From: Antilocapra americana
Lineage: Eukaryota; Chordata; Mammalia; Artiodactyla; Antilocapridae
Direction: 5' to 3'
Assembly: GCA_007570785.1 (NCBI GenBank)
Contig: ML664161.1
Span: 42,110,472-42,174,471 of the forward strand
DNA: 64,000 nucleotides
Made by a program: the position numbers and the translations under genes. The first letter of the stretch is position 1. Each line of letters starts with the position of its first letter. The notes under the pieces are model-generated. The model searched no databases. It worked only from the letters and a program-made list of their open reading frames with translations, and was not told the DNA's origin. Shown in pieces: positions 10,560 to 22,530 of the stretch.

Positions 10560-11360
10560 GCTCATATTCTTTCTAGTCCATCCCAGACATGAGCCTGTTT
10601 AATACTTGTCAACCAGACAACTTATTATCATATTTGTTATCAAGATCATTAAGCTTAATAGGTGCTCAGTACATTTTGACAAATTTCAAGGTACACTCAC
10701 CTTTGGATGGACTATCTCAGAGAGATTCCCAGTGGGGTAATGGTTATAAATTATTCCCAGAGGACTTCTTGAGTATGACCTGCTTCAGATCCAGCCTTAC
10801 TTATTCTTTTACTCCTCTCAGTTTGCTTCTTAGTTTTCATATTTAATGATAAAAAAGAATTAGGTTTTGAATTTAATAATTTTTTAATATTGTAATGAGA
10901 CGAGTAAAGCCAAGTTTTCAAAAACAACCATCTATATATTTAAGTGATAAAAGAGGTAAACAATGGCTAAGAAACAGCTTCATCAGAGTCATTCCTGCTG
11001 GGATTAGTGTCTGCTTACCTAGCCTGCTGAGGGCTGGAGGGTGATAAAAGAAGGAAGCAGAGGGATGAGAACTGAGAGCAAGAGACAGAGAGAGAGGAAA
11101 GAAAGCTTAATTGGGTATTTAAACAGATTCATAGATAAGATCATTGCATCAACACTGTGGCCTAACAAGGACCATAGTTGGCTATGGAAAGGGGCCAACT
11201 CCTTTCCCTTTCAATAGACTCCTCAGCTCTCCCATTTATACCTTCTTTTATTTGTGGGAAGGAAACTTGGAAATAACATGGTATGATTAAATCAGAGTCT
11301 AGAGTTCAAAATTAGGCAGAGGCCTGGATGAACTATGTGCCTTAGTATGTTAAACCACCT
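10560..11360. other. unassigned intergenic sequence
   Basis: Mostly AT-rich, with a short purine-rich patch at 11040-11105. No gene or repeat family is recognised. Confidence 0.5.
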
Positions 11361-11369
11361 TCGTTAATT

Positions 11370-11580
11370 AACCCCAGTTTTCTCAGAAGTTTACATACAT
11401 TATTTCACCTAATATTCAAAATGAGATAGATACAATCATTCATTTCATTTTGATGGTACTATTTAAGCTAGTAAGTTAACTATCTAGACTAGGATACACA
11501 GGTAACAAGAGGTAAAGCCACAACTCCAGACCTTGTTAACAACTAAAATATAGTAACACTCAGTAGTCTTCTACACTTCA
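11370..11580 (-). repeat. probable degraded MIR
   Basis: The phrases 'cattatttcacctaatattcaaaatgag', 'ggtaacaagaggtaaagcc' and 'actccagacc' follow the order of antisense MIR, but divergence is high. Confidence 0.4.
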
Positions 11581-11724
11581 TTACTTCTGATCCTTAGGAG
11601 ATTAGACCATGTAGCGGAAGCTTTTGTGTTGAAATGAAATCAGCATTCTGAAAGGTCCACCTATTAGTCTAGCTCTTACCCTCAAGAGCCATGAAGAACA
11701 CACTGATACCTGCACCCAATAGCA

Positions 11725-11812
11725 AGTCCTCAGTATATATCCAACCTCAGTATATATTCAACCAGTGTGTATAGACATACATATCCTCAGTATATATTCA
11801 ACCATCCTCAGG
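11725..11812. repeat. short imperfect tandem/interspersed repeat, about 20-bp unit
   Basis: 'cctcagtatatattcaacc'-like units recur three times, one with a t-to-c change. The last two are separated by a short 'agtgtgtatagacatacatat' insert. Confidence 0.75.
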
Positions 11813-11984
11813 TGCCTCAGCATTCAGAGTCCTCACAATTTTGGATGCCTCCCTCTGGACATACTACATTCTGTTAGTGAGCTTCTGAAAATTACATCCC
11901 AGAAAGAAGATCAAGATTCTAAACTTAATTTGAATAATATGGAATAAGTTATAATGCATTACTTTTCCTTGAAGCAAGGGAGGT

Positions 11985-12198
11985 TCAAATGTTTGTCACT
12001 CAGTCATGTCTGACTCTTCAAAACCCCAGTGGACTCTAGCCCATGAAGCTCCTCTGTCCCTGGAATTCTCCAGGCAAGAATACTAGAGTGGGTTGCCATT
12101 CCCTTCTCCAGGGGATCTTCATGACCCAGGGATCAAACTAGGGTCTCCTGAACTGCAGGAGGACTCTTTACCATCTGAGCCACTAGGAAAGCTGAGTG
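11985..12198 (-). mobile_element. Bov-tA SINE
   Basis: Antisense copy with 'cactcagtcatgtctgactc', 'gggttgccattcccttctcc' and the right-end 'accatctgagccactaggaaagc'. Confidence 0.92.
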
Positions 12199-12734
12199 GA
12201 GGTTATAGGATGGCCAAAAGAATGAGGAAGGAAAAAAGCACACACTGATAGGATCTTGGCAAATATATATATATATATAAACAAATTAAATAACTATTAT
12301 TGTCCTATCCCCACCAGCCAACTCTTCAGTGGATCCACTAGTCTATATACACTTATAAATAATCCCAGAAAACCCTTAAATGTAAACTCTTAAAATAATT
12401 TTAAACTAACGATTAATTCACAAGACTATCAGGTAACTTCCTAACTATAGTTTAGGCAATAATATCATTCTAGAAGATGGTGAAGAGTGGTGAAGGTCAG
12501 GTCCCAGTTCCTTCTCAGAGCTCTTTGAATTTCATACTAAAGTGATGTTGCTTTTCATAACAAACCCAGGAGTTGCTAGGCTTTCCTAATGGCTCTGTCA
12601 CATAGTCTACCATTTTATCTCTGCTTCTTGAGGAAAAAAACTGTCCAATCAGGTAGAGAATATTGTCATCTTTTTTCTCCCCTTTGCAGGAATTCATTGT
12701 TTTCCCCTTAACTTTTAGTGAGGTTTTTACCTGT

Positions 12735-13046
12735 TGTAGTAGTGTGCTGTGATTACTATAACAAAATACCACAAACTAGGTGGCTTAAACAACAGAAATG
12801 TATTTGCTCACATTTCTGGAGGCTAGAAGACCAAGGTGCTTGCAGGGTTGGTTCCCCTTGAGGGCGATGAGAGAAGGGTCTATTCCATACCTCTCTCCTG
12901 GACTTGCAGATGACCACCGTGTCTCACTGCCTTTTCATGAGGAGGAGATTCCTCTGTACACTTGCATCCCTGGTGTCACCCTGTATCCAAATTTCCCCTT
13001 ATTAAAAGAGATCAGTCAATGGGATTAAACTCATATAAACTTGTTT
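12735..13046 (-). repeat. MLT1-like MaLR LTR, first piece
   Basis: The plus strand carries the antisense start of this LTR class: 'tactataacaaaataccacaaact', 'ggtggcttaaacaacagaaat', 'tttctggaggctagaag'. It is interrupted by BovB and resumes at 16425. It is a non-coding relic of an ancient endogenous retrovirus-like element. Confidence 0.75.
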
Positions 13047-13059
13047 AACCTTCCTTTCC

Positions 13060-16000
13060 CATCCAAGGTCAGGAGCAGTGGCCGTGAGGAGATAGCCCAC
13101 AACCAAGGTAAGGAGCAACAGCTGTGCTTTGAATAGATGCCATAAGCAGCAGCAGCCATGAACAGATACCCCACATAAGGTGAGAGAAAACCCAGTAAGA
13201 CAGTAGGCCCTGAGAGAGCATCAGAGGGCAGGCAGATTGAAACCACAATCACAGAAAACTAGCCAATCTGAGCACATGCACCACAGCCCTGTTTAACTCA
13301 AGGAAACTAAGCCAGGCCGTGTGGGGCCACCCAAGATGGATGGGTTTATGGTGGAGAGGGCTGACAAAATGTGGTCCACTGGAGAAGGGAATGGCAAACT
13401 ACTTCAATATTCTTGGCTTGAGAACCCCATAAACAGTATGAAAAGGCAAAATGATAGGACACTGAAGATGAACTCCCCAGGTTAGAAGGTACCCAATATG
13501 CTACTGGAGATCAGTGGAGAAACAATTCAAGAAAGAATGCAGGGATGGGGCCAAAGCAAAAACAACACACAGTTTTGGATTTGATTGGTGATAGAAGCAA
13601 GTCTGGTGCTGTAAAGAGCAACACTGCATAGGAACCTGGAATGTTAGGTCCATGAATCAAGGCAAATTGGAAGTGGTCAAAGAGGAGATGGCAAGAGTAA
13701 ACATCAACATTCTAGGAATCAGCCAACTAAAATGGACTGGAGTGGGTGAATTTGACTCAGATGACCATTCTATCTACTACTAGGGGCAAGAATCCCTTAG
13801 AAGAAATGGAGTAGCCATCATAGTCAACAAAAGAGTCTGAAATGCAGTACTTGGATGCAATCTCACAAATGACAGAATGATCTCTTCATTTCCAAGGCAA
13901 ACCATTCAATAACATGGTAATCCAAGTCTATGCCCTGACCAGTAATGCTGAAGAAGCTGAAGTTGAATGGCTCTATTAAGACCTACAAGACATTCTAGAG
14001 CTAACACCCAAAAAAGATGTCTTTTTCCTTATAGGGGACTGGAATGCAAAAGAAGGAAGTCAAGGAACACCTGTAGTAACAGGCAAATTTGGCCTTGGAG
14101 TACAGAATGAAGCAGGGCAAAAACTAATAAAGTTTTGCCAAGAGAACACACTGATTGTAGCAAACACACTCTTCCAACAACATAAGAGATGATTCTACAC
14201 ATGGACATCACCAGATCTGGTCAAAACTGAAATCAGATTGATTATATTCATTGCAGCCAAAGATGGAGACGCTCTATACAGTCAGCAAAAACAAGACTGG
14301 GAGCTGACTGTGGCTCAGATCATGAAGTCCTTATTGCCAAACTCAGGCTTAAATTGAAGAAAGTAGGGGAAACCACTTGACCATTAAGGTATGACCTAAA
14401 TCAAATCCCTATGATTATAAGGGAGGTGAGAAATAGATTTAAGGGACTAGATCTGGTAGACAGAGTGCTTGATGAACTATGGACAGAAGTTCGTGATATT
14501 GTGCAGGAGACAGGGATCAAGACCATCCCCAAGGAAAAGAAGTGAAAAAAAGCAAAATGGCTATCTGAAGAGGCCTTACTTATAAATAGCTATGAAAAGA
14601 AGAGAAGCAAAAAGCAAAGGAGAAAAGGACAGATACACCCATTTGAATGCAGAGTTCCACAGAATAGCAAGGAGAGATATGAAAGCCTTCCTCAGTGATC
14701 AGTGCAAAGAAATAGAGGAAAACAATAGAATGGCAAAGACTAGAGATCGCTTCAAGAAAATTAAAGATACCAAGAGAACATTTCATGCAAAGATGGGCTC
14801 AATAAAGGACAGAAATGGTATGGACCTAACAGAAGCAGAAGATATTAAGGAGAGGTGGCAAGAATACATAGAAGATATACACAAATAATGTTAGACCCAG
14901 ATAATAGGATGGTGTGATCACTCACCTAGAGCTAGACATCCTAGAATGTGAAATCAAGTGGGCCTCATCACTACGAACAAAGCCAGTGGAGGTGATGGAA
15001 TTCCAGCTGAGCTACTTCCAATCATAAAAGATGATGCTGGGAAAGTGTTGCACTCATTATGCCAGCAAATTTGGAAAACTCAGCAGTGGCCACAGGACTG
15101 GAAAAGGTCAGTTTTCATTCCAATACCTAAGAAAGGCAATGTCAAAGAATGTTTAAACTACCACACAATTGCACTCAACTCACATGCTGGTAAAGTAATA
15201 CTCAAAATTCTCTAAGCCAGGCTTCAGCAATACATGAACTGTGAACTTCTTGATGTTCAAGCTGGATTTAGGAAAGGCAGAAGAACCAGAGATCAAATTG
15301 CCAACATCCACTGGATCATTGAAAAAGCAAGAGAGTTCCAGAAAAACATCTATTTCTGCTTTATTGACTATGCCAAAGCCTTTGACTGTGTGCATCACCA
15401 CAAACTGGAAAATTCTTCAAGATATGGGAGTACCAGACCACCTGACCTGCCTCTGTATGCAGGTCAGGAAGCAACAGTTAGAACTGGACATAGAACAGAC
15501 TGGTTCCAAATAGGGAAAGAAGTATGTCAAGGCTGTATATTGTCACCCTGCTTATTTAACTTGTATGCAGTGTACATCATGAGAAACACTGGGCTGGAAG
15601 AAGCACAAGCTGGAATCAAGATTGCCGGGAGAATTATCAATAATCTCAGATATGCAGATGATACCACCCTTAATGAAGAAACTGAAGAAAAACTAAAGAG
15701 CCTCTTGATGAAAGTGAAAGAGGAGAGTGAAAAAGTTGGCTTAAAGCTCAACATTCAGAAAACTAAATCATGGCATCCAGTCCCATCACTTCATGGCAAA
15801 TAGATGGGGAAACAGTGGCAACAGTGGCTGACTTTATTTTGGGGGGCTCCAAAATCACTGCAGATGGTGACTGCAGCCATGAAATTAAAAGACACTTACT
15901 CCTTGGAAGGAAAGTTATGACCAACCTAGACAGCATATTAAAGAAAAGTCTATCTAGTCAAGGCTATGTTTTTTCCAGTAGTCATATATAGATGTGAGAG

Positions 16001-16411
16001 TTGGACTATAAAGAAAGCTGAGTGCCCAAGAACTGATGCTTTTGAACTGTGATATTGGAGAAGACTCTTGAGAGGCCCTTGAACTGCAAGGAGATCCAAC
16101 CAGTCCATCATAAAGGAGATCAGTCCTGGGTGTTCATGGGAAGGACTGATGTTGAAGCTGAAACTCCAATACTTTGGCCACCTGATGCAAAGAGCTGACT
16201 CACTTGAAAAGATGCTGATGCTGGGGAAGACTGAAAGCAGGAGGAGAAGGGAACGACAGAGGATGAGATGATTGGATGGTATCACCAACTTAATGGATAT
16301 GAATTTGGGTAAACTCTAGTAGTTGGTGATGGATAGGGAAGCCTGGAGTGGTGTGGTTCATGGGGTCACAAAGAGTAAGACACAACTGAGCAACTGAGCT
16401 GAACTGAACTG
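13060..16411 (+). mobile_element. BovB (RTE) LINE, near full length, disabled (copy A)
   Basis: A sense-oriented element from the 5' leader motif 'ccaaggtcaggagcag' to the family's 3' end of repeated 'gaact'. Broken frames encode an endonuclease-like N-part and a reverse transcriptase. In 15234-15803 the RT motifs AGFRKGR, FIDYAKAFD, CQGCILSPCLFNLY and RYADD are visible. Stops and frameshifts throughout make it non-coding now; one example is the TAA near 13976 inside an otherwise conserved endonuclease stretch. It sits inside an MLT1 LTR and is flanked by a 13-bp duplication (aaccttcctttcc 13047-13059; aaccttactttcc 16412-16424, one mismatch). Segment 14023-15337 matches an inverted partner at 19789-21103. 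Confidence 0.93.
14023..15337 (+). repeat. inverted-repeat arm A within BovB, 1315 bp
   Basis: The reverse complement of 19789-21103 matches this segment with no mismatch or gap found by eye. The coordinate sum stays at 35126 at both ends, so there is no indel. The bounding differences are at 14022 (T here, C in the partner) and 15338 (C here, T in the partner). Confidence 0.88.
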
Positions 16412-16424
16412 AACCTTACTTTCC

Positions 16425-16530
16425 TCTTTAATGGCCCTGTTTCCAAACACAGTCACATTCTGAGGGACTGAACATTAGGGCTTCAGTGTTCGACTTTTGA
16501 GAAGACAATTAGCAGGTAACTGCAGCATTC
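16425..16530 (-). repeat. MLT1-like MaLR LTR, second piece
   Basis: 'ggccctgtttccaaacacagtcacattctgagg' and the following 'cattagggcttcag' continue the 12735-13046 LTR in order once BovB copy A is removed. Confidence 0.65.
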
Positions 16531-16954
16531 TCTACCAGGACTCTCTGACTTCATCTCTTATCTAACATTTTCTACATTGCAAAAACATTCTGCCCTTAAG
16601 GATATACACATGTGAAATGCAAAATAATGTGCCTTTTGAACCAAACAGAATTCAATGTCAAATGTGTGCCATAAGGATTCAGAATAGGATGGAAATCACT
16701 GTGGACTAAAGTATGTCTTTTATTTCATGATTAAGAGTTAACAAGTAGAGAAGACATAATGAGTTTCAGAGAAGGAAGATGGACTATGTTAGAAAAGGCA
16801 AAATTCACAAATACCCACTACATGATCACAGGACTGTCAGGACTGTCAATATGCAGAAAAGAGGGAGCTATAAAAAAGAGCAGTCAGAGATAACCTTGGA
16901 AGAGCTGGCTACACTGAGACCGAGAAGGACCCAAGGGCCAGGCAAGAGGACTGT

Positions 16955-17350
16955 ATTGCTTTCCTAGGGCTCCCACAGCACGTTTATTCTCTCACATTTT
17001 TTAACTTTGAATTTGAAGTATTGGTTGAATTAGTTCCTCCTGCAGGCTCTGAGGGAGAATCCATTTCATACCTTTATTCTAGTTTCTGGGGGCTGTGGGC
17101 AATGCTTGCTATTCCTCGGTTTGAAGGTGCATGAATGCAGTCTCTGCCTCCATCTTCACATGGTCTTCCCTTCTTCTTATAAGAACATCTGTCATTGACT
17201 CCAGGATCCACTCTAAATCCAGGAGGATTTCATCTTCCTTCATCTAATCACATCCACAAAGGCCCTTTTTCCAAGAAAGGTTACTTTCACAGGTACTGGG
17301 GGTTGGGACTTGGATACAGCTTTCTGAGGATGTCAACCCACTGGAGGGGA
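16955..17350 (-). repeat. second MLT1-like MaLR LTR
   Basis: Antisense LTR phrases: 'gtattgctttcctagggctcccacagca', 'tagtttctgggggctg', 'ctgcctccatcttcacatgg', 'taatcacatccacaaaggccc' and 'cacaggtactgggggttggg'. It is divergent and independent of the first copy. Confidence 0.65.
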
Positions 17351-17509
17351 TTATACATAAGGCTTGTGAGAAGGAACACTAGAGAATTCCAGTAGTGACA
17401 TTGTCTAGTATGCATGAAGAGACAGATACAGTGGGGCTCAGCAAGAGGGGCATTCTAATGCCTAGATGAGGAGGGGAAGGTGGAAAAGAAAGTGAACGGT
17501 CACTTGTTG

Positions 17510-17640
17510 AATGCCTAGTATGTTTCAGATATCATATTCTGTCTCATTCACTTCACAGAAGAATATCAAGAGGGAAGAAGAAAATAGAAGAATCGCAAGT
17601 GGCTTGGAGATTGAACCCGGGCAGCCTGGAGAATGAGAAT
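17510..17640 (-). repeat. probable MIR
   Basis: 'ttgaatgcctagtatgtttcagatatcat ... ctcattcacttcacagaagaat ... gattgaacccgggcagcctgg' follows antisense MIR order. Confidence 0.45.
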
Positions 17641-18695
17641 ACAAAGCTTGGATGTGTGGAGGTCCAGAACGAGGTTTCATATTTTGAGGGGAAGTGATGA
17701 ATCAGTTCTGAAAAGTCTCATTTTATGGAAGCATTGAAAAGTCCAAGTGCAAAAATAAATAAATAAAAAGTTCAAGTCAACACAAGACCAGATTGTAAGA
17801 GAAAGACTCAGAAGTTGTCTGAGCCTGCCAAAGTCTTCCAGGCAGACATGCTCCATCCGGTTCCAAGGAAAGGCAAGCAAGCCTCTGTGATGTAATGTCA
17901 TCTTATTAATTAAGCTGAGAGCATTTCCGTATAGCCTCATCGCCAGAATTCATCCTGCTTTCCGCCAGCAGATGAGAGTTTGAAGCCAAGACCTGGATCA
18001 TTTCTAGGACCCTTTAAATCTTCGTCCATCTTTCCAGACTTGTCACCAATCCTTTCAGACTGTCTCCTTCCAGCATGCTCTGGAGGCCATCTGAATATCT
18101 GAGTAGCCAATATCCCAGAACAAGGGTATCTCAGGGAGGGACCAATGTACTGGTAGCAGAGGAAGAGAAGATGAAAGGCATGTAGCCTGTAAGCTAGGAC
18201 TCAGTCGCTACACAGTGACCAGGGAAGTCTGAGGTTGTCTGCATGAGCAAATTGAACTCAGTGGCTTGCTGAGGGTTTCAATCAGCTAATGTGAAAAATT
18301 CCATCAACTTACACAAACTTCTGTTACCAAAACAACATTAGAGACTGAAATTAGAACATTTTGTCTAACTGATGAAATTGATCATTGAAAGAACCACAGA
18401 ACTTTACACACACCTCTCTTCCATCCCATTCAGGTATTGTAGCAGTTCACTTACCAGCTTACCTCCTCACTGGAATGTACATTTCTGCATTGCAAATGCC
18501 ATTTCTTAATTTTTTTTAAAATGCATTCTGGTGTTTGCTGCAGGAGCATAGATGGATTTTATGAGACTTAAAGCTTATGTGATTGGGGGATCCTTATTTA
18601 AGAGGACAAATACAAGTTAAAGGTGAAAGTGAATATTTATTTGGAACAAGAAATCACAAGTTACATATTTCAAAAACTGGGATGTACCATCAGTT
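17640..18695. other. unassigned spacer between the two BovB copies
   Basis: No gene or repeat family is recognised. It forms part of the 4451-bp spacer between the identical BovB arms. Confidence 0.5.
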
Positions 18696-18699
18696 TAGC

Positions 18700-21600
18700 T
18701 AAGTTCAGTCTCTCAGTCATGTCCAATTCTTTGAGACCCGATGAGCCACAGCATGCCAGGCCTCCCTGTCCATCACCGATTCCCGGAGTTTACTCAAACT
18801 CATGTCCATTGAGTCAGTGATGCCATCCAACCATCTCATCCTCTGTCTTTCTCTTTTCCTCCTGCCTTCGATTTTTCCCAGCATCAGTGTCTTTTCAAAT
18901 GAGTCACTTCTTCGCATTAGGTGGCCAAAGTATTGGAGTTTCAGCTTCAACCTCAGTCCTTCCAATGAATATTCAGGTCTGATTTCTTTTAGGATGGACT
19001 GGCTGGATCTCGTTGCAGTCCAAGGGACTCTCAAGAGTTTTCTCCAGCATCACAGTTCAAAAACATCAGTTCTTCGGTGCTCAGCTTCCAACTCTCACAT
19101 CCATCTATGACTACTGGAAAAAAACATAGCCTTGACTAGACAGACATTCATTGACAAAGTAATGACTCTGTTTTTTAATATGCTGTCTAGGCTGGTCATA
19201 ACTTTCCTTCCAAGGAGTATGCGTCTTTTAATTTCATGGCTGCAATCACCATCTGCAGCGATTCGGAAGCCCCCCAAAATAAAATCTGTCACTGTTTCCA
19301 CTATTTCCCCATCTATTTGCCATGAAGTGATGGGACTAGATGCCATAATCTTTGTTTTCTGAATGTTGAGCTTTAAGCCAACTTTTTCACTGTCTTCTTT
19401 CATTTTCATCAAGAGGCTCTTTAGTTCTTCTTCACTTTCAGCCATAAGGGTGGCGTCATCTGGTTATCTGAGATTATTGATATTTCTCCCGATAATCTTG
19501 ATTTCAGCTTGTTTCATATAGCCCAGTGCTTCTCATGATGTACTCTACATACAATTAAATAAGCAGGGTGACAACATACAGCCTTGACGTACTTCTTTCC
19601 CTATTCAGAACCAGTCTCTTGTTCAGAACAGTTCTAATTGTTGCTTTCTGACCCGCATATAGATTTCTCAAGAGGCAAGTCAGGTGGTCTGGTACTCCCA
19701 TCTCTTTCAGAATTTTCCACAGTTTGTGGTGATCCACACAGTCAAATGTTTGGTGTAGTCAATCAAGCAGAAATAGATGTTTTTCTGAAACTCTCTTGCT
19801 TTTTCAATGATCCAGTGGATGTTGGCAATTTGATCTCTGGTTCTTCTGCCTTTCCTAAATCCAGCTTGAACATCAAGAAGTTCACAGTTCATGTATTGCT
19901 GAAGCCTGGCTTAGAGAATTTTGAGTATTACTTTACCAGCATGTGAGTTGAGTGCAATTGTGTGGTAGTTTAAACATTCTTTGACATTGCCTTTCTTAGG
20001 TATTGGAATGAAAACTGACCTTTTCCAGTCCTGTGGCCACTGCTGAGTTTTCCAAATTTGCTGGCATAATGAGTGCAACACTTTCCCAGCATCATCTTTT
20101 ATGATTGGAAGTAGCTCAGCTGGAATTCCATCACCTCCACTGGCTTTGTTCGTAGTGATGAGGCCCACTTGATTTCACATTCTAGGATGTCTAGCTCTAG
20201 GTGAGTGATCACACCATCCTATTATCTGGGTCTAACATTATTTGTGTATATCTTCTATGTATTCTTGCCACCTCTCCTTAATATCTTCTGCTTCTGTTAG
20301 GTCCATACCATTTCTGTCCTTTATTGAGCCCATCTTTGCATGAAATGTTCTCTTGGTATCTTTAATTTTCTTGAAGCGATCTCTAGTCTTTGCCATTCTA
20401 TTGTTTTCCTCTATTTCTTTGCACTGATCACTGAGGAAGGCTTTCATATCTCTCCTTGCTATTCTGTGGAACTCTGCATTCAAATGGGTGTATCTGTCCT
20501 TTTCTCCTTTGCTTTTTGCTTCTCTTCTTTTCATAGCTATTTATAAGTAAGGCCTCTTCAGATAGCCATTTTGCTTTTTTTCACTTCTTTTCCTTGGGGA
20601 TGGTCTTGATCCCTGTCTCCTGCACAATATCACGAACTTCTGTCCATAGTTCATCAAGCACTCTGTCTACCAGATCTAGTCCCTTAAATCTATTTCTCAC
20701 CTCCCTTATAATCATAGGGATTTGATTTAGGTCATACCTTAATGGTCAAGTGGTTTCCCCTACTTTCTTCAATTTAAGCCTGAGTTTGGCAATAAGGACT
20801 TCATGATCTGAGCCACAGTCAGCTCCCAGTCTTGTTTTTGCTGACTGTATAGAGCGTCTCCATCTTTGGCTGCAATGAATATAATCAATCTGATTTCAGT
20901 TTTGACCAGATCTGGTGATGTCCATGTGTAGAATCATCTCTTATGTTGTTGGAAGAGTGTGTTTGCTACAATCAGTGTGTTCTCTTGGCAAAACTTTATT
21001 AGTTTTTGCCCTGCTTCATTCTGTACTCCAAGGCCAAATTTGCCTGTTACTACAGGTGTTCCTTGACTTCCTTCTTTTGCATTCCAGTCCCCTATAAGGA
21101 AAAGGACATCTTTTTTGGGTGTTAGCTCTAGAATGTCTTGTAGGTCTTAATAGAGCCATTCAACTTCAGCTTCTTCAGCATTACTGGTCAGGGCATAGAC
21201 TTGGATTACCGTGTTATTGAATGGTTTGCCTTGGAAACGAAAAGAGATCATTCTGTCATTTGTGAGATTGCATCCAAGTACTGCATTTCAGACTCTTTTG
21301 TTGACTATGATGGCTACTCCATTTCTTCTAAGGGATTCTTGCCCACAGTAATAGATATAATGGTCATCGGAGTTAAACTCACCCACTCCAGTCCATTTTA
21401 GTTGGCTGATCCCTAGAATGTTGATGTTTACTCTTGCCATTTCCTCTTTGACCACTTCCAATTTGCCTTGATTCATGAACCTAACATTCCAGGTTCTTAT
21501 GCAGTATTGCTCTTTACAGTATCGGACTTTACTTCCATCACTAGTCATATCCACAGCTGGGTGTTGTTTTGCTTTGATTCAGTTTATTTAGTCTTTCTGG

Positions 21601-22530
21601 AGTTATTTCTCCACTGATCTCTGATAGTATATTGGGCACCTACTGACCTGGGGAGTTCATCTTTCAGTGTCCTATCATTTTGCCTTTTCATACTGATCAT
21701 GGGGTTCTCAAGGCAAGAATACTGAAATGTTTTGCCATTCCCTTCTCCAGTGGACCATGTTTTGTCAGAACTCTCCACCATGACCTGCCTGTCTTGGGTG
21801 GCTCTACAAGGCATGGCTCATAGTTTCATTGAGTTAGAAATGATGTGATCAAATTGGTTAGTTTTCTGTGATTGTGGTTTTCAGTCTGTCTGCCCTCTGA
21901 TGGAGAAGATCAGAGGCTCATGAGAGCTTCCTGATGGGAGGGACTGACTGAGGGAGAAACTCCGTGTTCTTCTGATGGGCGGGGCCATGCACCGCAAATC
22001 TTTAATCCAATTTTCTGTTGATGGATGAAGCTGTGTTCCCTCCTTGCTAATTATCTGGGGCCAAACTATCATGGAGGTAATGGAGATAATGGTGACCTCC
22101 TTCAAAATATCCCATGCATTACTGCTACACTCACCATCCCCAACCCTGCAGCAGGCCATCACCAACCCCCGCCTCCACTGGAGACCCTGGACACTCCTGG
22201 GCAAGTCTGGATTAATCTCTTGTGGAATCATTGCTCCGTTCTCCTGGGTCCTGGCGCACACAAGGTTCTGTTTGTGCCCTCCAAGAGTCTATTTCCCAGT
22301 CCTGTGTAAGTTCTGGCAGCTCTATGGTGGGGTTAATGGCAACCTCCTCCAAGAAGGCTTATGTCTTATCCAAGTCTGCTGCACCCGAGCCTCTGTCCCT
22401 GTGGCAGTCCGCTGCTGACCTGTACCTCCACAGTAGATGCCCAAACACAGTTCTGTCTCAGTCTCTGTGGCGTCCCTGGGGCCTGGTGTTCACAAGGTTT
22501 GTTTGAGCCCTCTGAGTGTCTATATAATTT
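18700..22530 (-). mobile_element. BovB (RTE) LINE, inverted, long 5' end (copy B)
   Basis: The antisense 3' end is at 18700 ('gttcagtctctcagtcatgtcc') and the element reads rightwards into RT and endonuclease regions, all frame-broken. The antisense of 'YADD' is degraded near 19455-19465. Beyond the point where many copies end (about 21900) it continues as 'gatgggcggggccatgc', 'tggtgacctcc' and 'cctgggtcctggcgcacacaagg' to about 22530. I take this as the longer BovB-associated 5' region. The 5' limit is uncertain and I found no clear TSD. It contains arm B (19789-21103). Confidence 0.85.
19789..21103 (-). repeat. inverted-repeat arm B within BovB, 1315 bp
   Basis: This is the partner of 14023-15337. 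Both copies carry the same lesions relative to an intact RTE reading frame, and the two arms encode identical broken frames of 98, 85, 68 and 60 residues. Confidence 0.88.

Noticed and set aside
14592..15803. Series of plus-strand frames resembling a host reverse-transcriptase gene
   Set aside because: These are broken pieces of BovB copy A. RTE motifs and TSDs identify a retroposon, not a host gene.
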